DNA from: Candidatus Zixiibacteriota bacterium
Lineage (GTDB): Bacteria > Zixibacteria > MSB-5A5 > GN15 > FEB-12
Length of the DNA: 64,000 bases
Assembly: GCA_019038695.1 (NCBI GenBank)
Contig: JAHOYZ010000007.1
Location: 124,001 to 188,000 of the forward strand
Reading direction: 5' to 3'
The number at the start of each line of letters is the position of its first letter. Position 1 is the first letter of the stretch. This document shows positions 27,186-36,825 of this stretch, piece by piece. The notes beneath the pieces are model-generated. The model was not told where the DNA came from. It was given only the letters and a program-made list of their open reading frames with translations, and made no database searches. Position numbers and translations under genes: made by a program.

Positions 27186-27887
27186 TCACTTAGTAAGGCG
27201 AGGAGTACTGACCGCGGTGGTCGTATCAACTAGTGTTTCTCTAATGCGTAGGAAATTCGTGGAAACTGCTCGCGCAAATCTGATCGGGCGTTTCCCCTTG
27301 GCATCAGTCATGTCATAAGCATGTACTATGATTGCCACAACCTCTGCGCGTCTATTGAACACCGGTCCGCCCGAGAAACCCGGCTCTGCATCGCTCTGAA
27401 ATTCGATGAACTGGCCAACGGCACCGTCGTTCAGCATCTGTCCTTGAGAATACACGGTGCTATAACGGACTTTGAGAGTATCCCTTATGAAACCAAAGTA
27501 GAGAATCGAATCACCTGGACCTATTCTATCAAAGTCGCCTAGTTTAAGACAGTATTGCAGTGTTTGATCTATCGGAGAAAGAATCGCAAGGTCAAGACCC
27601 CGCACTTTGTACCCTAGAGCTATTCTGACCGGTTCGTTATCCTTGCCAAAGGGATCGAATAGTAACGTGTCACCTACGGCCACGTGGCCAGCAGTGATTA
27701 CCTTACCCCCGGCAACAGCGAAGCCAGTGCCTAAGTTCGTCCCATCAAGTTTGAGAATCTCTCCAAGCACCGACTTGTGTTTGGAGACTGCACGTGCAAT
27801 ATCGCGGAGTGACGTTTCATCCCCTGATACGAATTGAGGGCAGGATACTAGGGCTGCTATGAGCCCTATCAGGCAGATTCGGATCAT
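27186..27887 (-). CDS. Exported trypsin-like (HtrA-type) serine protease without PDZ
   Basis: Predicted periplasmic or membrane-anchored protease. From the ATG at 27887 (GGAGAGAG upstream) the 233-residue product has a signal sequence whose end, ALVSC, could be a lipobox (Cys16). The chymotrypsin-fold triad is complete: His68 in ITAGHVA, Asp99 in RGLDLAIL and Ser172 in AEPGFSGGPVF. There is no PDZ domain, so it is shorter than DegP/DegS. It stands alone; no stress-regulator gene neighbours it. Confidence 0.8.
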   Translation of the reverse strand: MIRICLIGLIAALVSCPQFVSGDETSLRDIARAVSKHKSVLGEILKLDGTNLGTGFAVAGGKVITAGHVAVGDTLLFDPFGKDNEPVRIALGYKVRGLDLAILSPIDQTLQYCLKLGDFDRIGPGDSILYFGFIRDTLKVRYSTVYSQGQMLNDGAVGQFIEFQSDAEPGFSGGPVFNRRAEVVAIIVHAYDMTDAKGKRPIRFARAVSTNFLRIRETLVDTTTAVSTPRLTK

Positions 27888-28025
27888 CGTCTCTCTCCAT
27901 TGCATTGGGCGGCCTGCAACTTGGCGACACAGCAGATTCGACCCACATTAACAACTTCTTCATGACTAGCCTCAAGATAGAGTTAGCAGTCTATGGGATC
28001 AAGTTGGAAATGTGCTGTAGCTGAT

Positions 28026-28055
28026 GGCAGGAGCGCGAGGCGGCTCCTGCCCTAC
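28026..28055. repeat. REP-like palindrome
   Basis: GGCAGGAGC (28026-28034) pairs perfectly with GCTCCTGCC (28043-28051), followed by CTAC. Located just beyond the stop of the acyl-CoA synthetase gene; it is nearly identical in arms to the copy at 60042-60074. Confidence 0.65.
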
Positions 28056-28077
28056 TAATGACTCGGCCCGATGGGTC

Positions 28078-30186
28078 TTACTCGCGGATCAGGAAACGGG
28101 CATCGACCGCTTTGCAGTTCTCCTTGTCCGGTGAAGCCATGAAGGGATTGATATCAACCTCACTGAAACAATCGAAATCTTTCACCAATTGCGACAACCG
28201 CAACAACGTCTCCTCCACCGTAGCGATATGCACCGGAGGAGCACCCCGATAGCCCTCAAGAAGTGGATACGAGCGCAGAGATTTTATCATCTCCGAAGCA
28301 TGAGCCGTTCTCAAGGGATTAATACGGAACGCCACGTCTTTCATAATCTCGACGTAGATACCACCAAGACCGAACATGATGAGCGGACCAAACGACGGAT
28401 CATCAACCATCCCCATGACAGTTTCGATTCCACCGGAGATCATTTTTTGCATGGCAACTGAGAATTTCTCGCCCGATTTCAGTTCTTCCTCGACACGTTC
28501 CTTTAGATCAGCAAAGGACGATTTGACTTCTTTGTCAGTGCGAAGGTCGACCATGACGGCATGCTTCTCGGTCTTGTGAAGAATAGCCGGCGTATTGATT
28601 TTCATCACCACCGGGTAGCCCATATCCTGAGCAATTTCCACCGCTTCCTTGCGGCTGGAGGCATAACGGTAGCCAGCGGCCTGGATGCCATATGCGGCGA
28701 GGATGTCAATCGCTTCATCACCAACAATCGCGCTCTTGCCAGCCGCTTTTGCTTCGCTGACAATCTTCTCCACCCGATCGGAATCAACCTTGAAGGTTTT
28801 GAGCTTACCCCGTGGGGCATTTATCCGCTGGCGATAGTGCTCGATTGTCTGCAAAGTCTTAGCCACCGCCTCGGGAAAGATATAGACCGGAATGCTGTTG
28901 CTTTTCAGATACTCGATTCCGGGCGAATTGAACCCGGCTCCCATGAAACAGGCCAGAACTGTTTTGCTGGTGTCTTTGACGGAATCGTAGATATTCCTGG
29001 CCACATCGAGTTCGTCAATAGTGATCGGCGGTACAAAAATCGGAACGATAGTGTCGTAGCGTTTGTCCTTCTTGACAGCATCCAGGGTCAGTTTGAATTC
29101 TTTCGGGCCAGCTCCAGCCACCATGTCCATCGGGTTGGAGAAAGAAGCATCGGCCGAGATGAATGTCTTGAGCTTTTTGACGGTCGGTGCCGACAACGGG
29201 GGCATTTCCAGACCATTGTTGATCAGAGCATCGGTAGCCAGGATTCCGGGGCCACCGGCATTCGTAACCACAACGACTCCCTTGCCTTTGGGAACTGGCT
29301 GCATTGACAGCGCTCTTGCCACGTCAAAGAGTTCCTCGACAGTATCAACGCGCATAACACCCGCTTGATCAAACAGGGCATCCACACCCACATCAAGCCC
29401 GGCCAGTGCTCCCGTGTGTGATGAGGCCGCTTTGGCGCCCAGAGATGTCCGTCCTGACTTCACTGCCACAATTGGTTTGATCCTCGACACTTCACGGGCA
29501 ATCTCCGTGAAGTTACGGGGATTACCAAAGTTCTCCAGATAGAGCAGGATTATCTCGGTACGGGGGTCGTTTTTCATGTACTCGAGGATGTCATTGGACG
29601 AGATATCAGCTTTGTTGCCAATCGAGGCAACGACCGAGAACCCGATACCCAACAAACGAGCGGTATTCATGATGGCCTCACCCATCGCCCCTGACTGAGT
29701 GATGAAACCAACATGCCCTTCATGCGGGAAGATCTTCCCGAAAGTGGCATTCAGGCTGACGCTGGGATCGGTGTTGACTACGCCAAAGCAATTGGGACCG
29801 ATCATCCGCATCCCATATTCTCTCACCACCTGAAGAACTTCAGCCTCACGTTTTATCCCCTCGGAACCTACTTCGGAGAAACCAGCCGAGATAACAACCA
29901 GACCCTTAACACCCTTCTCGCCGCACTGCCGGACAACCTCCGCGACACCCTGCTTGGGTACTATGACGATAGCTAAATCGACAGCATCGGGAACATCCAG
30001 GATAGTTGAATACGATTTGATGGAGTGGATGACGGAGGCTGATGGATTCACCGGGAAGACCTTGCCGTTATACTCAGCCAACAGAATATTGTGCAGGGTT
30101 TCCCGTCCGATACTGCCTTTGCGGGTCGAGGCGCCAATAACCGCCACCGATTTAGGTCTGAATATGCCGTCCAACGAGTGCTTCAT
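28078..30186 (-). CDS. ADP-forming acetate/acyl-CoA synthetase (fused alpha-beta)
   Basis: Interconverts acyl-CoA + ADP + Pi with free acid + CoA + ATP, an energy-saving step in fermentation. Starting from ATG 30186 it has 702 residues: an N-terminal CoA-binding Rossmann domain (RPKSVAVIGASTRKGSIG, residues about 10-27), a ligase-like middle (GFITQSGAMGEAIM, NKADISSNDILEYM) with the phospho-His in SSHTGALAG, and a C-terminal ATP-grasp domain (AAGYRYASSRKEAVEIAQ, GYPVVMKINTPAILHKTE, LGGIYVEIMKDVAFR). This is the fused arrangement of AcdA/AcdB. Acetate as substrate is only the commonest possibility. An in-frame extension to 30243 exists but does not fit the family. Confidence 0.9.
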   Translation of the reverse strand: MKHSLDGIFRPKSVAVIGASTRKGSIGRETLHNILLAEYNGKVFPVNPSASVIHSIKSYSTILDVPDAVDLAIVIVPKQGVAEVVRQCGEKGVKGLVVISAGFSEVGSEGIKREAEVLQVVREYGMRMIGPNCFGVVNTDPSVSLNATFGKIFPHEGHVGFITQSGAMGEAIMNTARLLGIGFSVVASIGNKADISSNDILEYMKNDPRTEIILLYLENFGNPRNFTEIAREVSRIKPIVAVKSGRTSLGAKAASSHTGALAGLDVGVDALFDQAGVMRVDTVEELFDVARALSMQPVPKGKGVVVVTNAGGPGILATDALINNGLEMPPLSAPTVKKLKTFISADASFSNPMDMVAGAGPKEFKLTLDAVKKDKRYDTIVPIFVPPITIDELDVARNIYDSVKDTSKTVLACFMGAGFNSPGIEYLKSNSIPVYIFPEAVAKTLQTIEHYRQRINAPRGKLKTFKVDSDRVEKIVSEAKAAGKSAIVGDEAIDILAAYGIQAAGYRYASSRKEAVEIAQDMGYPVVMKINTPAILHKTEKHAVMVDLRTDKEVKSSFADLKERVEEELKSGEKFSVAMQKMISGGIETVMGMVDDPSFGPLIMFGLGGIYVEIMKDVAFRINPLRTAHASEMIKSLRSYPLLEGYRGAPPVHIATVEETLLRLSQLVKDFDCFSEVDINPFMASPDKENCKAVDARFLIRE

Positions 30187-30312
30187 ACTGATTCGATCTC
30201 CAAGAGATGGTCGGGTCAACCTTGATCCAACCGATTCTATCATCTCAAATTCGCGGTCTCATTAAGGCGTTCGATGTTCCTCTTGTCAATGGAAATGAGA
30301 GTCCGCAAGGAA

Positions 30313-30344
30313 AGGCCCGGCAGAAATCTGCCGAGCCTTTTTTT
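30313..30344 (-). terminator. Hairpin terminator after the PPDK gene (possibly bidirectional)
   Basis: AGGCCCGGCAG and CTGCCGAGCCT pair with one mismatch between 30313 and 30338. It follows the PPDK stop by 26 bases on the minus strand (TTTCC after the stem), while the plus strand has a stronger run of seven T. Confidence 0.65.
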
Positions 30345-30369
30345 CACCAGTTCATCTATGGAGCCGGCT

Positions 30370-33267
30370 CTATTTGGTGCCAGTGCGGCCCTTACCTCCG
30401 CCCTTTTTTCGTAATGTCGCCTGAGCAGCAGCCAAACGAGCAATCGGCACCCGGTATGGCGAACAGGACACATAGTCCAATCCGGTTTTATCACAGAAGG
30501 AAATGGACTCCGGATCGCCACCATGCTCACCACAGATGCCGATCTTAAGGTCAGGCTTGACTGAGCGTCCTTTTTCCGTGCCCATTTTCACCAATTGACC
30601 CACGCCAGTCTGATCGATTGACACGAACGGATCCTTAGGAAGGATGCCTTGTTCGACATAACGCGGCAGGAACTTGCCCACATCGTCGCGAGAGAAACCC
30701 ATTGTCATCTGAGTCAGATCATTGGTTCCAAAACTGAAGAACTCAGCTTCTTCTCCAATCTCATCAGCCGTAAGGGCTGCTCTCGGTATCTCAATCATGG
30801 TGCCGATCATGTAATCCAGTTTCTTGGATTTGTGCTTGGCAATCACCTCGTTGGCCACCCGCTGGACGACTTCTTTTTGGTTTATGTACTCGTTGACATG
30901 ACCCACCAGCGGAATCATAATCTCAGGTTTGATGACCTTCTTGTCCTTGGTCAGATCACAGGCCGCCTGAATAATGGCTCGGACTTGCATCTCGGTAATC
31001 TCCGGGTATACGATTCCCAGACGACAGCCACGATGTCCCAGCATTGGATTGAGTTCGTGGAGTTCATCCAGACGCTGGGTTACTTTCTGAAGCTTAGCCA
31101 GATTCGCCTCGTAGTCGTCATCGGCCTTGTCCAGAGCCTCAATCTTTGCCTCGACCTCTTCCTTTCGGGGCAGGAATTCGTGCAACGGTGGATCCAGGGT
31201 TCGAATCGTGACCGGCTTTCCTTCCATTGCATTGAAGATGGCCTTGAAGTCCTTTTTCTGGAACTTGAGCAACTTGTCGAGAGCAACCTGTCTTTCCTCA
31301 GCCGAGTCAGCCAGAATCATATCCTGGACGATGGGAATGCGATCCTCGGCAAAGAACATATGCTCGGTACGACAGAGTCCGATCCCCTCCGCACCGAACT
31401 TGAGCGCCTGTTGGCAGTCACGGGGAGTGTCGGCATTGGTGCGAATCTTGAGCCTGCGCACCTCGTCGGCCCAGCTCATGAATTCGGAGAATTCGCCTGA
31501 CAATTCCGGTTCGACCGTAGGGACTTTGCCCAGAATAACTTCTCCGGTAGAACCGTTGAGAGTAATTACCTCGCCTTCCTTGATAATCAGCTTGCCCACC
31601 TGAAGTCGTTTCTTGGTGGGTGTGACACGGATAGACTCGGCACCGGAAACACAGCACTTACCCATACCTCGGGCTACAACCGCAGCATGGGAAGTCATTC
31701 CACCGCGAGCGGTGAGGATTCCTGCCGCTGCATTCATACCCTCGATGTCATCAGGATTCGTCTCCTCGCGAACAAGAATAACAGACTGTTTGGCGGAACG
31801 TTTGACAGCTTCCTCGGCGGTGAAGTAAACCTTACCTGAGGCCGCTCCCGGCGAAGCAGGCAGACCCTTAGCCAGGACGTCATACTTGGTTTTGGCATCA
31901 ATACTGGGATGGAGCAGCCGATCCAATTCCTCAGGCTCGACTCGCAGTAGTGCTTCTTCCTTATCGATCAGCTTCTCGCGGACCATATCCACAGCGATCT
32001 TAATGGCCGCCTGTACGGTCCGCTTGCCAGCCCGAGTCTGAAGCATGAACAGCTGGTTCTCCTGAACTGTAAACTCGAAATCCTGTACATCCTGGTAGTG
32101 CTTCTCAAGTTGAGTCGTAATTGACTTGAGCTGTTTGAAAACCTGCGGCATCTCTTTCTTGAGCTTGATGATTGGCTGCGGCGTGCGAATGCCGGCGACC
32201 ACATCTTCACCCTGGGCATTGACGAGATACTCGCCATAGAATTCATTTTCCCCGGTAGCAGGATTTCGTGTAAATCCAACCCCGGTGGCACTGGTGTTAC
32301 CCATATTGCCGTATACCATAGCCTGAACATTGACCGCCGTACCCAGGTTGGACGGAATATCATTCATGCGCCGATATGAAATAGCACGGGGGTTATTCCA
32401 ACTGCGGAAAACAGCATCCCGAGACATGCGTAATTGTACGAATGGATCGTCAGGAAATGCCTCGCCGGACTTTCTCTTACAAATTCCCTTGAATTTTTTA
32501 ATGATATCCTTGAGGTCAATTTCCTGAAGCGAGCTGTCTTGTTTGATACGTTTGTCGGCTTTTTTCTTAGTGATAACCTTCTCGAAAAGCTCCTTGTCGA
32601 TGCCAAGCACAACGCTGCCGAACATAGAGACGAAGCGTCGATAGTTATCAAGGGCAAAACGCATATTACCACTCTTGGCAGCCAGACCTTCCATAGACTC
32701 CTGATTCAATCCCAGGTTAAGCACAGTGTCCATCATACCCGGCATTGAGAACTTCGCTCCGGAACGAACCGATACCAACAACGGATCGGTCGGATCACCG
32801 AACTTCTTACCCACCGACTTCTCGATTTTCGCTATCTGTTTCTCAAGGTCCTTGTCGATGGCCTTGGGGATCTCCATTCCGTTTTCATAATAAAGATGGC
32901 AGACATCGGTGGTGATCGTGAATCCGGGAGGTACCGGAATTCCAGCCCGACTCATTTCCGCCAGACCAGCCCCTTTGCCGCCCAGCAGGTCCTTCATGGT
33001 ACCGTTGCCGTCAGCTTTCTTATCGCCAAAGTAATAATAGTACTTGCCCTTGGATGAGACCTTCATAGATCCTATGTTTCCTTTCTTGGGTGCAGCCGTC
33101 GCCTTCGATTTGGCAACTGGCTTCGTAGCTGCTTTCTTCGTAGCAATTTTCATCGTTGTTGCTTTTGTTACTTTCTTTGTGGTCTTCTTGGGTGTCGATT
33201 TTGCGGTCTTTTTTGCGACCTTCTTGACCGCGCTTTTTTTCTGCGGACCTGCTTTCCTGGCAGACAT
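30370..33267 (-). CDS. ppdK: Pyruvate, phosphate dikinase with lysine-rich N-terminal extension
   Basis: Interconverts pyruvate + ATP + Pi and PEP + AMP + PPi. The ATP-grasp domain runs from about residue 75 (GGKGAGLAEMSRAGIPVPPG) to 420, the phosphohistidine domain contains GGMTSHAAVVARGMGKCC, and the C-terminal PEP barrel ends with the catalytic Cys in IGICGEHGGDPESI. Without the first 67 residues it would be about 898, the normal length. Those residues are Lys/Ala/Thr-rich repeats (KKVAKKTAKSTPKKTTKKV) like a histone H1 or AlgP-type tail. The upstream ATG at 33267 has GAGGGA as ribosome binding site, so the tail is probably translated; an internal start at MKVSSKGK (AGGA upstream) is possible as well. 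Confidence 0.93.
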   Translation of the reverse strand: MSARKAGPQKKSAVKKVAKKTAKSTPKKTTKKVTKATTMKIATKKAATKPVAKSKATAAPKKGNIGSMKVSSKGKYYYYFGDKKADGNGTMKDLLGGKGAGLAEMSRAGIPVPPGFTITTDVCHLYYENGMEIPKAIDKDLEKQIAKIEKSVGKKFGDPTDPLLVSVRSGAKFSMPGMMDTVLNLGLNQESMEGLAAKSGNMRFALDNYRRFVSMFGSVVLGIDKELFEKVITKKKADKRIKQDSSLQEIDLKDIIKKFKGICKRKSGEAFPDDPFVQLRMSRDAVFRSWNNPRAISYRRMNDIPSNLGTAVNVQAMVYGNMGNTSATGVGFTRNPATGENEFYGEYLVNAQGEDVVAGIRTPQPIIKLKKEMPQVFKQLKSITTQLEKHYQDVQDFEFTVQENQLFMLQTRAGKRTVQAAIKIAVDMVREKLIDKEEALLRVEPEELDRLLHPSIDAKTKYDVLAKGLPASPGAASGKVYFTAEEAVKRSAKQSVILVREETNPDDIEGMNAAAGILTARGGMTSHAAVVARGMGKCCVSGAESIRVTPTKKRLQVGKLIIKEGEVITLNGSTGEVILGKVPTVEPELSGEFSEFMSWADEVRRLKIRTNADTPRDCQQALKFGAEGIGLCRTEHMFFAEDRIPIVQDMILADSAEERQVALDKLLKFQKKDFKAIFNAMEGKPVTIRTLDPPLHEFLPRKEEVEAKIEALDKADDDYEANLAKLQKVTQRLDELHELNPMLGHRGCRLGIVYPEITEMQVRAIIQAACDLTKDKKVIKPEIMIPLVGHVNEYINQKEVVQRVANEVIAKHKSKKLDYMIGTMIEIPRAALTADEIGEEAEFFSFGTNDLTQMTMGFSRDDVGKFLPRYVEQGILPKDPFVSIDQTGVGQLVKMGTEKGRSVKPDLKIGICGEHGGDPESISFCDKTGLDYVSCSPYRVPIARLAAAQATLRKKGGGKGRTGTK

Positions 33268-33401
33268 ACCATTCCCTCAAGTCATATGGTTAAGATTACT
33301 TATGTCCCTAGTATATATATATCGACACCCGCAGGCAACACCAAGAGCAGCCGGACACATAATCTATGTCTCGACTACCCACATACGACCGGTCGCTGGA
33401 A

Positions 33402-33749
33402 CTACATCGTGAAGAAGCGCTCACCCTTGATGATCTTCTCCAGCATTTGGAGGGTTTTTTCAACGGGAGCATGCATAATGTCTGTGCTATTGAAGGTGGA
33501 CCGAACAACCTCACGAGGACAATCAAAACTGGATCTGCCACGTCCTCCGCGAGCTTTCTTCTTGTGCGCCAGATTATACTGCCGTTGATATTCCTTCGCC
33601 TTTTCCTTGTGCATCTGATAGTACCGGCGCTGATACTCCCGACGCGCCTCTGCAGTAGAGAGACTACCTTGCTTCTTCTCCGGATTGTCGGCCTTGGATG
33701 GAGATTCAGTGTTGGTTTTGGATTGGTCGGTCTTCCTTGCCCGAGCCAT
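33402..33749 (-). CDS. Small basic hypothetical protein
   Basis: A 115-residue, strongly basic protein, start ATG 33749 with GAGGTAGGAC upstream. The middle holds an imperfect repeat (EYQRRYYQMHKEKAKEYQRQ and YNLAHKKKAR) that predicts an amphipathic helix of tyrosine, arginine and lysine. The first 30 residues are polar and disordered; the last 35 (STDIMHAPVEKTLQMLEKII) may form another helix. I know no family. The basic helix suggests binding to nucleic acid, but this is composition only. It lies 134 bases upstream of the PPDK gene on the same strand, which also begins with a lysine-rich tail. Confidence 0.6.
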   Translation of the reverse strand: MARARKTDQSKTNTESPSKADNPEKKQGSLSTAEARREYQRRYYQMHKEKAKEYQRQYNLAHKKKARGGRGRSSFDCPREVVRSTFNSTDIMHAPVEKTLQMLEKIIKGERFFTM

Positions 33750-34203
33750 TGTCCTACCTCACTTTCCCTGTGCTTACACGGTGGCTACCCTTGCCTACCA
33801 AAGCAGACGACAACTATTAATAACTGTCGCCTCGGTTCCTCCAGAGAAAATAACGGGAAATCCTTGCCGTATGTCAAGCCTTATCTTCCAATTGGGTAAA
33901 AAAACTTCGCCTAATTGGTATATTGATAATGACTTACTCGTGCGCCATTTTTGCCAGCGGCTATCCTCCTGTATTGCAGTCCCTTACGCGCACATCTCCG
34001 TAACCATGTAACTCTGGGACTGCCAACAGGAAACAGAGATTTCCGATTTTCGTCCACATACACCGGTTCCGAAATCCGGGATTGGTCATGAAAAATGTGA
34101 TCATAAGTAGTCATTTGTATCTCATATTCATTGGTGTATAGCCAACACTATCGGTGACATCACCCATAATACTATAGTGATTAGAAGGCTTGGAATCAAC
34201 ATA
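33750..34203. other. About 450 bases without a gene
   Basis: Lies upstream of the small basic gene and downstream of the 12-gene operon's terminator. Frames here lack ribosome binding sites. No RNA gene, repeat or hairpin was recognised. Confidence 0.45.
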
Positions 34204-34244
34204 AAAAATCAGCCGCCCGGCAGTTGACCGGGCGGCTGATTTTT
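34204..34244 (-). terminator. Strong terminator of the 12-gene cassette operon
   Basis: AAAAATCAGCCGCCCGG (34204-34220) and CCGGGCGGCTGATTTTT (34228-34244) pair perfectly over 17 bp around a 7-base loop. It begins 17 bases after the last stop codon of the operon, and on the minus strand ends in five T within the stem. Confidence 0.95.
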
Positions 34245-34261
34245 GTCTAAGTCTGTTTCGA

Positions 34262-35101
34262 CTATGGTGTCTGTATTTTGGCCTTCTTGGATTTGACGTG
34301 CTGGACAATCTCCTTAAGAATATATCCAAAAACGAGAGCCATCATTAGCCAGAATACAAGCAGATATCCGATATGGTAATCAGAAATATCATTATTAACA
34401 TTCCAAGCCAAATTACCCCAGTGGTCAACATCCTGAATACGCTGAATAAACAGGGATATACGAGCCATCACTGTAAATCCAAAGGATGCTCCGAAGCCGA
34501 TCATCAACGTCCAAATGCCTACTTTGGCCATCCTCCCGAACCAGCCCGTGTGAGCTTTGGAGAAGAAGAAGTATACCAGGCCAGTCATAACACCAACAAA
34601 GATGATTGCTTTTGAAATTCCAGTGGAGATGTCTATAAGGTTGAAACCTCCATATCCAAATATGTAGCCATAGAGATCAGTCGTATCGACTTGAATCAAC
34701 TGCATAGTCGCATATAGTTGTTTGTTTATCCTGTTGGCCATCTCGAGGGGGATAGCAATACCGGTGGCAATACCGATATACATGGCCATCGGATAACGCG
34801 AGACCCAGGAATAGTCCTTCGAAAACCGTGTCCACATCAGGGCACCAAGTATAGCTGGAATCAGATACCAGGGCTGAGTAGAATTCAACCAGAGGAAAAA
34901 CCAGTCACCATCGGCCAGTCGAGCAAACAGGTTTGGTTTCAGGCCATTGTGCCATAGGATAATGACAAAGTAACCGGCTGAAACACCAACCACAAGATGC
35001 TCGGCGAACTTGTAGAACGGATTGTCTTTGTAGAGGAACGAAAAGATAGACAGCGTCACAAAGACACCGAATGTTGTCCATAAGAAGGTTGCGAAATCCA
35101 T
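34262..35101 (-). CDS. Cassette 1, A subunit: polytopic membrane protein of unknown family
   Basis: A 279-residue protein with about seven hydrophobic helices and basic C-terminus (VKSKKAKIQTP). It shares with the A proteins of cassettes 2 and 3 the segments SFLYKDNPFYKFAEH, VVGVSAGYF, SRYPMAMYIGIATG, GLVYFFFSKAHTGWFGRMAK and GFGASFGFTVMARISL. Unlike them it has an extra C-terminal helix (GYLLVFWLMMALVFGYIL). The conserved charged loop SKxHxG-FGxxxKxGIW lies at a membrane boundary and may contact partners. I do not recognise the family. It overlaps the stop of the B gene by one base and is the last gene of the operon. Confidence 0.85.
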   Translation of the reverse strand: MDFATFLWTTFGVFVTLSIFSFLYKDNPFYKFAEHLVVGVSAGYFVIILWHNGLKPNLFARLADGDWFFLWLNSTQPWYLIPAILGALMWTRFSKDYSWVSRYPMAMYIGIATGIAIPLEMANRINKQLYATMQLIQVDTTDLYGYIFGYGGFNLIDISTGISKAIIFVGVMTGLVYFFFSKAHTGWFGRMAKVGIWTLMIGFGASFGFTVMARISLFIQRIQDVDHWGNLAWNVNNDISDYHIGYLLVFWLMMALVFGYILKEIVQHVKSKKAKIQTP

Positions 35102-35979
35102 CAGCTCACCTCCCCGCGTTTCCTCTTTGACCTACTGGCAAAGAAACCAATATTACCCATTATAATAAACAGGATAATAACCAAATGAGCCGGCAACTGT
35201 ACCTTCATAGCCTCCATAGCTCGTCCGGGATTATCAGCATAGGATTCGTATTGGGCAGCACCAAGCATTCCACCCATCATACCCCTAACCTGACCTGAAC
35301 CATAGAAAGGATAATACTGAGCGGTCATAACTCCCGTAAGACCGAAGAAGAGTGGAAAACCGAATCTACCCTGCCCATATGATATCCAGGCGTCAGAAAT
35401 AGTTCCACTGGAAAGAGAGAGCACACAGGCTACCTGATCATAATTAATCACGCCCTGCATCATCGGTAGAGAATCAATCGCAGTACCGTAATAGTCAGCC
35501 GGAAACGGCAGGCGGAAATCCTGCCCCATCCCCAGTATTACAAGAGCATAGTATGGTTTATAGCCAAGGAAGGCATAATCAACACCATTTACGATCTCTC
35601 TTCCCTTGTATTCCACACTGTGGTAGGATCTGTCAAGGACCATCGAATCGCTAAGATCACGAATCACCTGATCAGCCATTCCAGGACCCTGTTGTGAGAG
35701 AGCCGTAAATATGATCTTCAGATCCTTACGCCAGCAGTGTTCGACAATGGCATATGTCATAGGGTGTAGCTCTGCCATGGAGTTCGGATCATAGTCAATT
35801 GCAATAAAGACAATCTCTCCAGGAGGAAGACTATCGATAAAATCATAGACCTTACGTGACTCGTCCTCCGGCAGTATGGGCACTTTGTAATCGATATAGT
35901 ATGATGCAACACATACTACGATCAGAAACAGGAAGACCCATCGACGATCCAACTTCATTAGTTTTTCAAATACGTCCAT
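35101..35979 (-). CDS. Cassette 1, B subunit: bitopic protein with large extracytoplasmic alpha/beta domain
   Basis: A 292-residue protein. DRRWVFLFLIVVCVASYYID is the first membrane helix, followed by about 225 residues of alpha/beta sequence and a final helix (AHLVIILFIIMGNIGFFASR) with basic tail RSKRKRG. By the positive-inside rule the central domain is outside the cytoplasm. Conserved with B2 and B3: LPPGEIVFIAIDYDP, ELHPMTYAIVEHC, VDYAFLGYKPYYALVILGMG and a glycine-rich GMMGGMLGAAQYES before the last helix. It lacks the two additional N-terminal helices of B2 and B3. Function unknown. Confidence 0.85.
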   Translation of the reverse strand: MDVFEKLMKLDRRWVFLFLIVVCVASYYIDYKVPILPEDESRKVYDFIDSLPPGEIVFIAIDYDPNSMAELHPMTYAIVEHCWRKDLKIIFTALSQQGPGMADQVIRDLSDSMVLDRSYHSVEYKGREIVNGVDYAFLGYKPYYALVILGMGQDFRLPFPADYYGTAIDSLPMMQGVINYDQVACVLSLSSGTISDAWISYGQGRFGFPLFFGLTGVMTAQYYPFYGSGQVRGMMGGMLGAAQYESYADNPGRAMEAMKVQLPAHLVIILFIIMGNIGFFASRSKRKRGEVS

Positions 35980-35991
35980 AGTATGCCCTCC

Positions 35992-36819
35992 TTATCCTTT
36001 CCCCATATAGCTGCGCTCGATACCCAGGACCACCTTCAAAGCTGTGGCTACCATTCCTAGGCCGACACCAATTACAATGGCTCTTTGAGCGGCCAGGTTG
36101 GGTACGTTCATCAACCAGTTAGAGAGTTCGGCCATCCGGTAGGAGTAGTCTCCCAGAATCCAGGGATTGAAGCGAAGCATAACAATCAAAGCAGCTATCA
36201 GAAGAAGTGATGCCAGAACATTGCGAGCACGGAAAGCTCTATAAGCCGCTGAGGCAATAAAGAACGCCAACAGAGAGAACATACTGGCCAGAATAGGCAT
36301 CAGGACATGATCAAAAAACGTCCTGAACATGCTGTTCTCAAGCCCTTCGGCTGTATAGAAATAGAAGTTCCAGGCATTATCAAACACCGCCACCAATATT
36401 GCTATAACCAAGGTGACAAGTGCCGCTATAGAAAACAGTTTCTTCTGACCAGAAGATGCCGCGACTCTTGCCTGCATGATTGAGCCGAGACACATCAAAG
36501 AAAGAAGCAGCCAGACAAAGTACATCCCCCAGGAGTCACCTGTCCTTTGCGTAAAACCGAAAGCAACCATCAAAAAGAGACCGGCCAGTGTAACATAAGA
36601 GTACTGCCAGCCTTCTTTTCTGGAACTAATCTTGTTTACTGAGACTCTGAACAATGACCATATACCAAGCGCCAGGGCGAATATCCCGATAATATAGATC
36701 CAGTCCAGAAGAAACTCGTATATCCACTCTGATTTTTCATGCGGAACAAAATACTGCAGAACCATAAAGAGTCCAAACATGAAAACCAAAGCAAATGGAA
36801 TTTGTCTTTTCATATTCAA
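35992..36819 (-). CDS. Cassette 1, C subunit: polytopic membrane protein
   Basis: A 275-residue, mostly hydrophobic protein of six to seven helices. Shared with C2 and C3 are the start MKRQIPFALVFMFGLFMVLQ, the segment MFSLLAFFIASAAYRAFRAR followed by a helix, and the end AAQRAIVIGVGLGMVATALK plus VVLGIERSYMG. Arg-Ala-Phe-Arg in a cytoplasmic loop is strongly kept. It is about 50 residues longer than the other two C proteins, mainly in the middle (SSGQKKLFSIAALVTLVIAI). The gene lies 6 bases after D1 and 12 before B1. No known family or catalytic motif is seen. Confidence 0.85.
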   Translation of the reverse strand: MNMKRQIPFALVFMFGLFMVLQYFVPHEKSEWIYEFLLDWIYIIGIFALALGIWSLFRVSVNKISSRKEGWQYSYVTLAGLFLMVAFGFTQRTGDSWGMYFVWLLLSLMCLGSIMQARVAASSGQKKLFSIAALVTLVIAILVAVFDNAWNFYFYTAEGLENSMFRTFFDHVLMPILASMFSLLAFFIASAAYRAFRARNVLASLLLIAALIVMLRFNPWILGDYSYRMAELSNWLMNVPNLAAQRAIVIGVGLGMVATALKVVLGIERSYMGKG

Positions 36820-36825
36820 CTCCTC

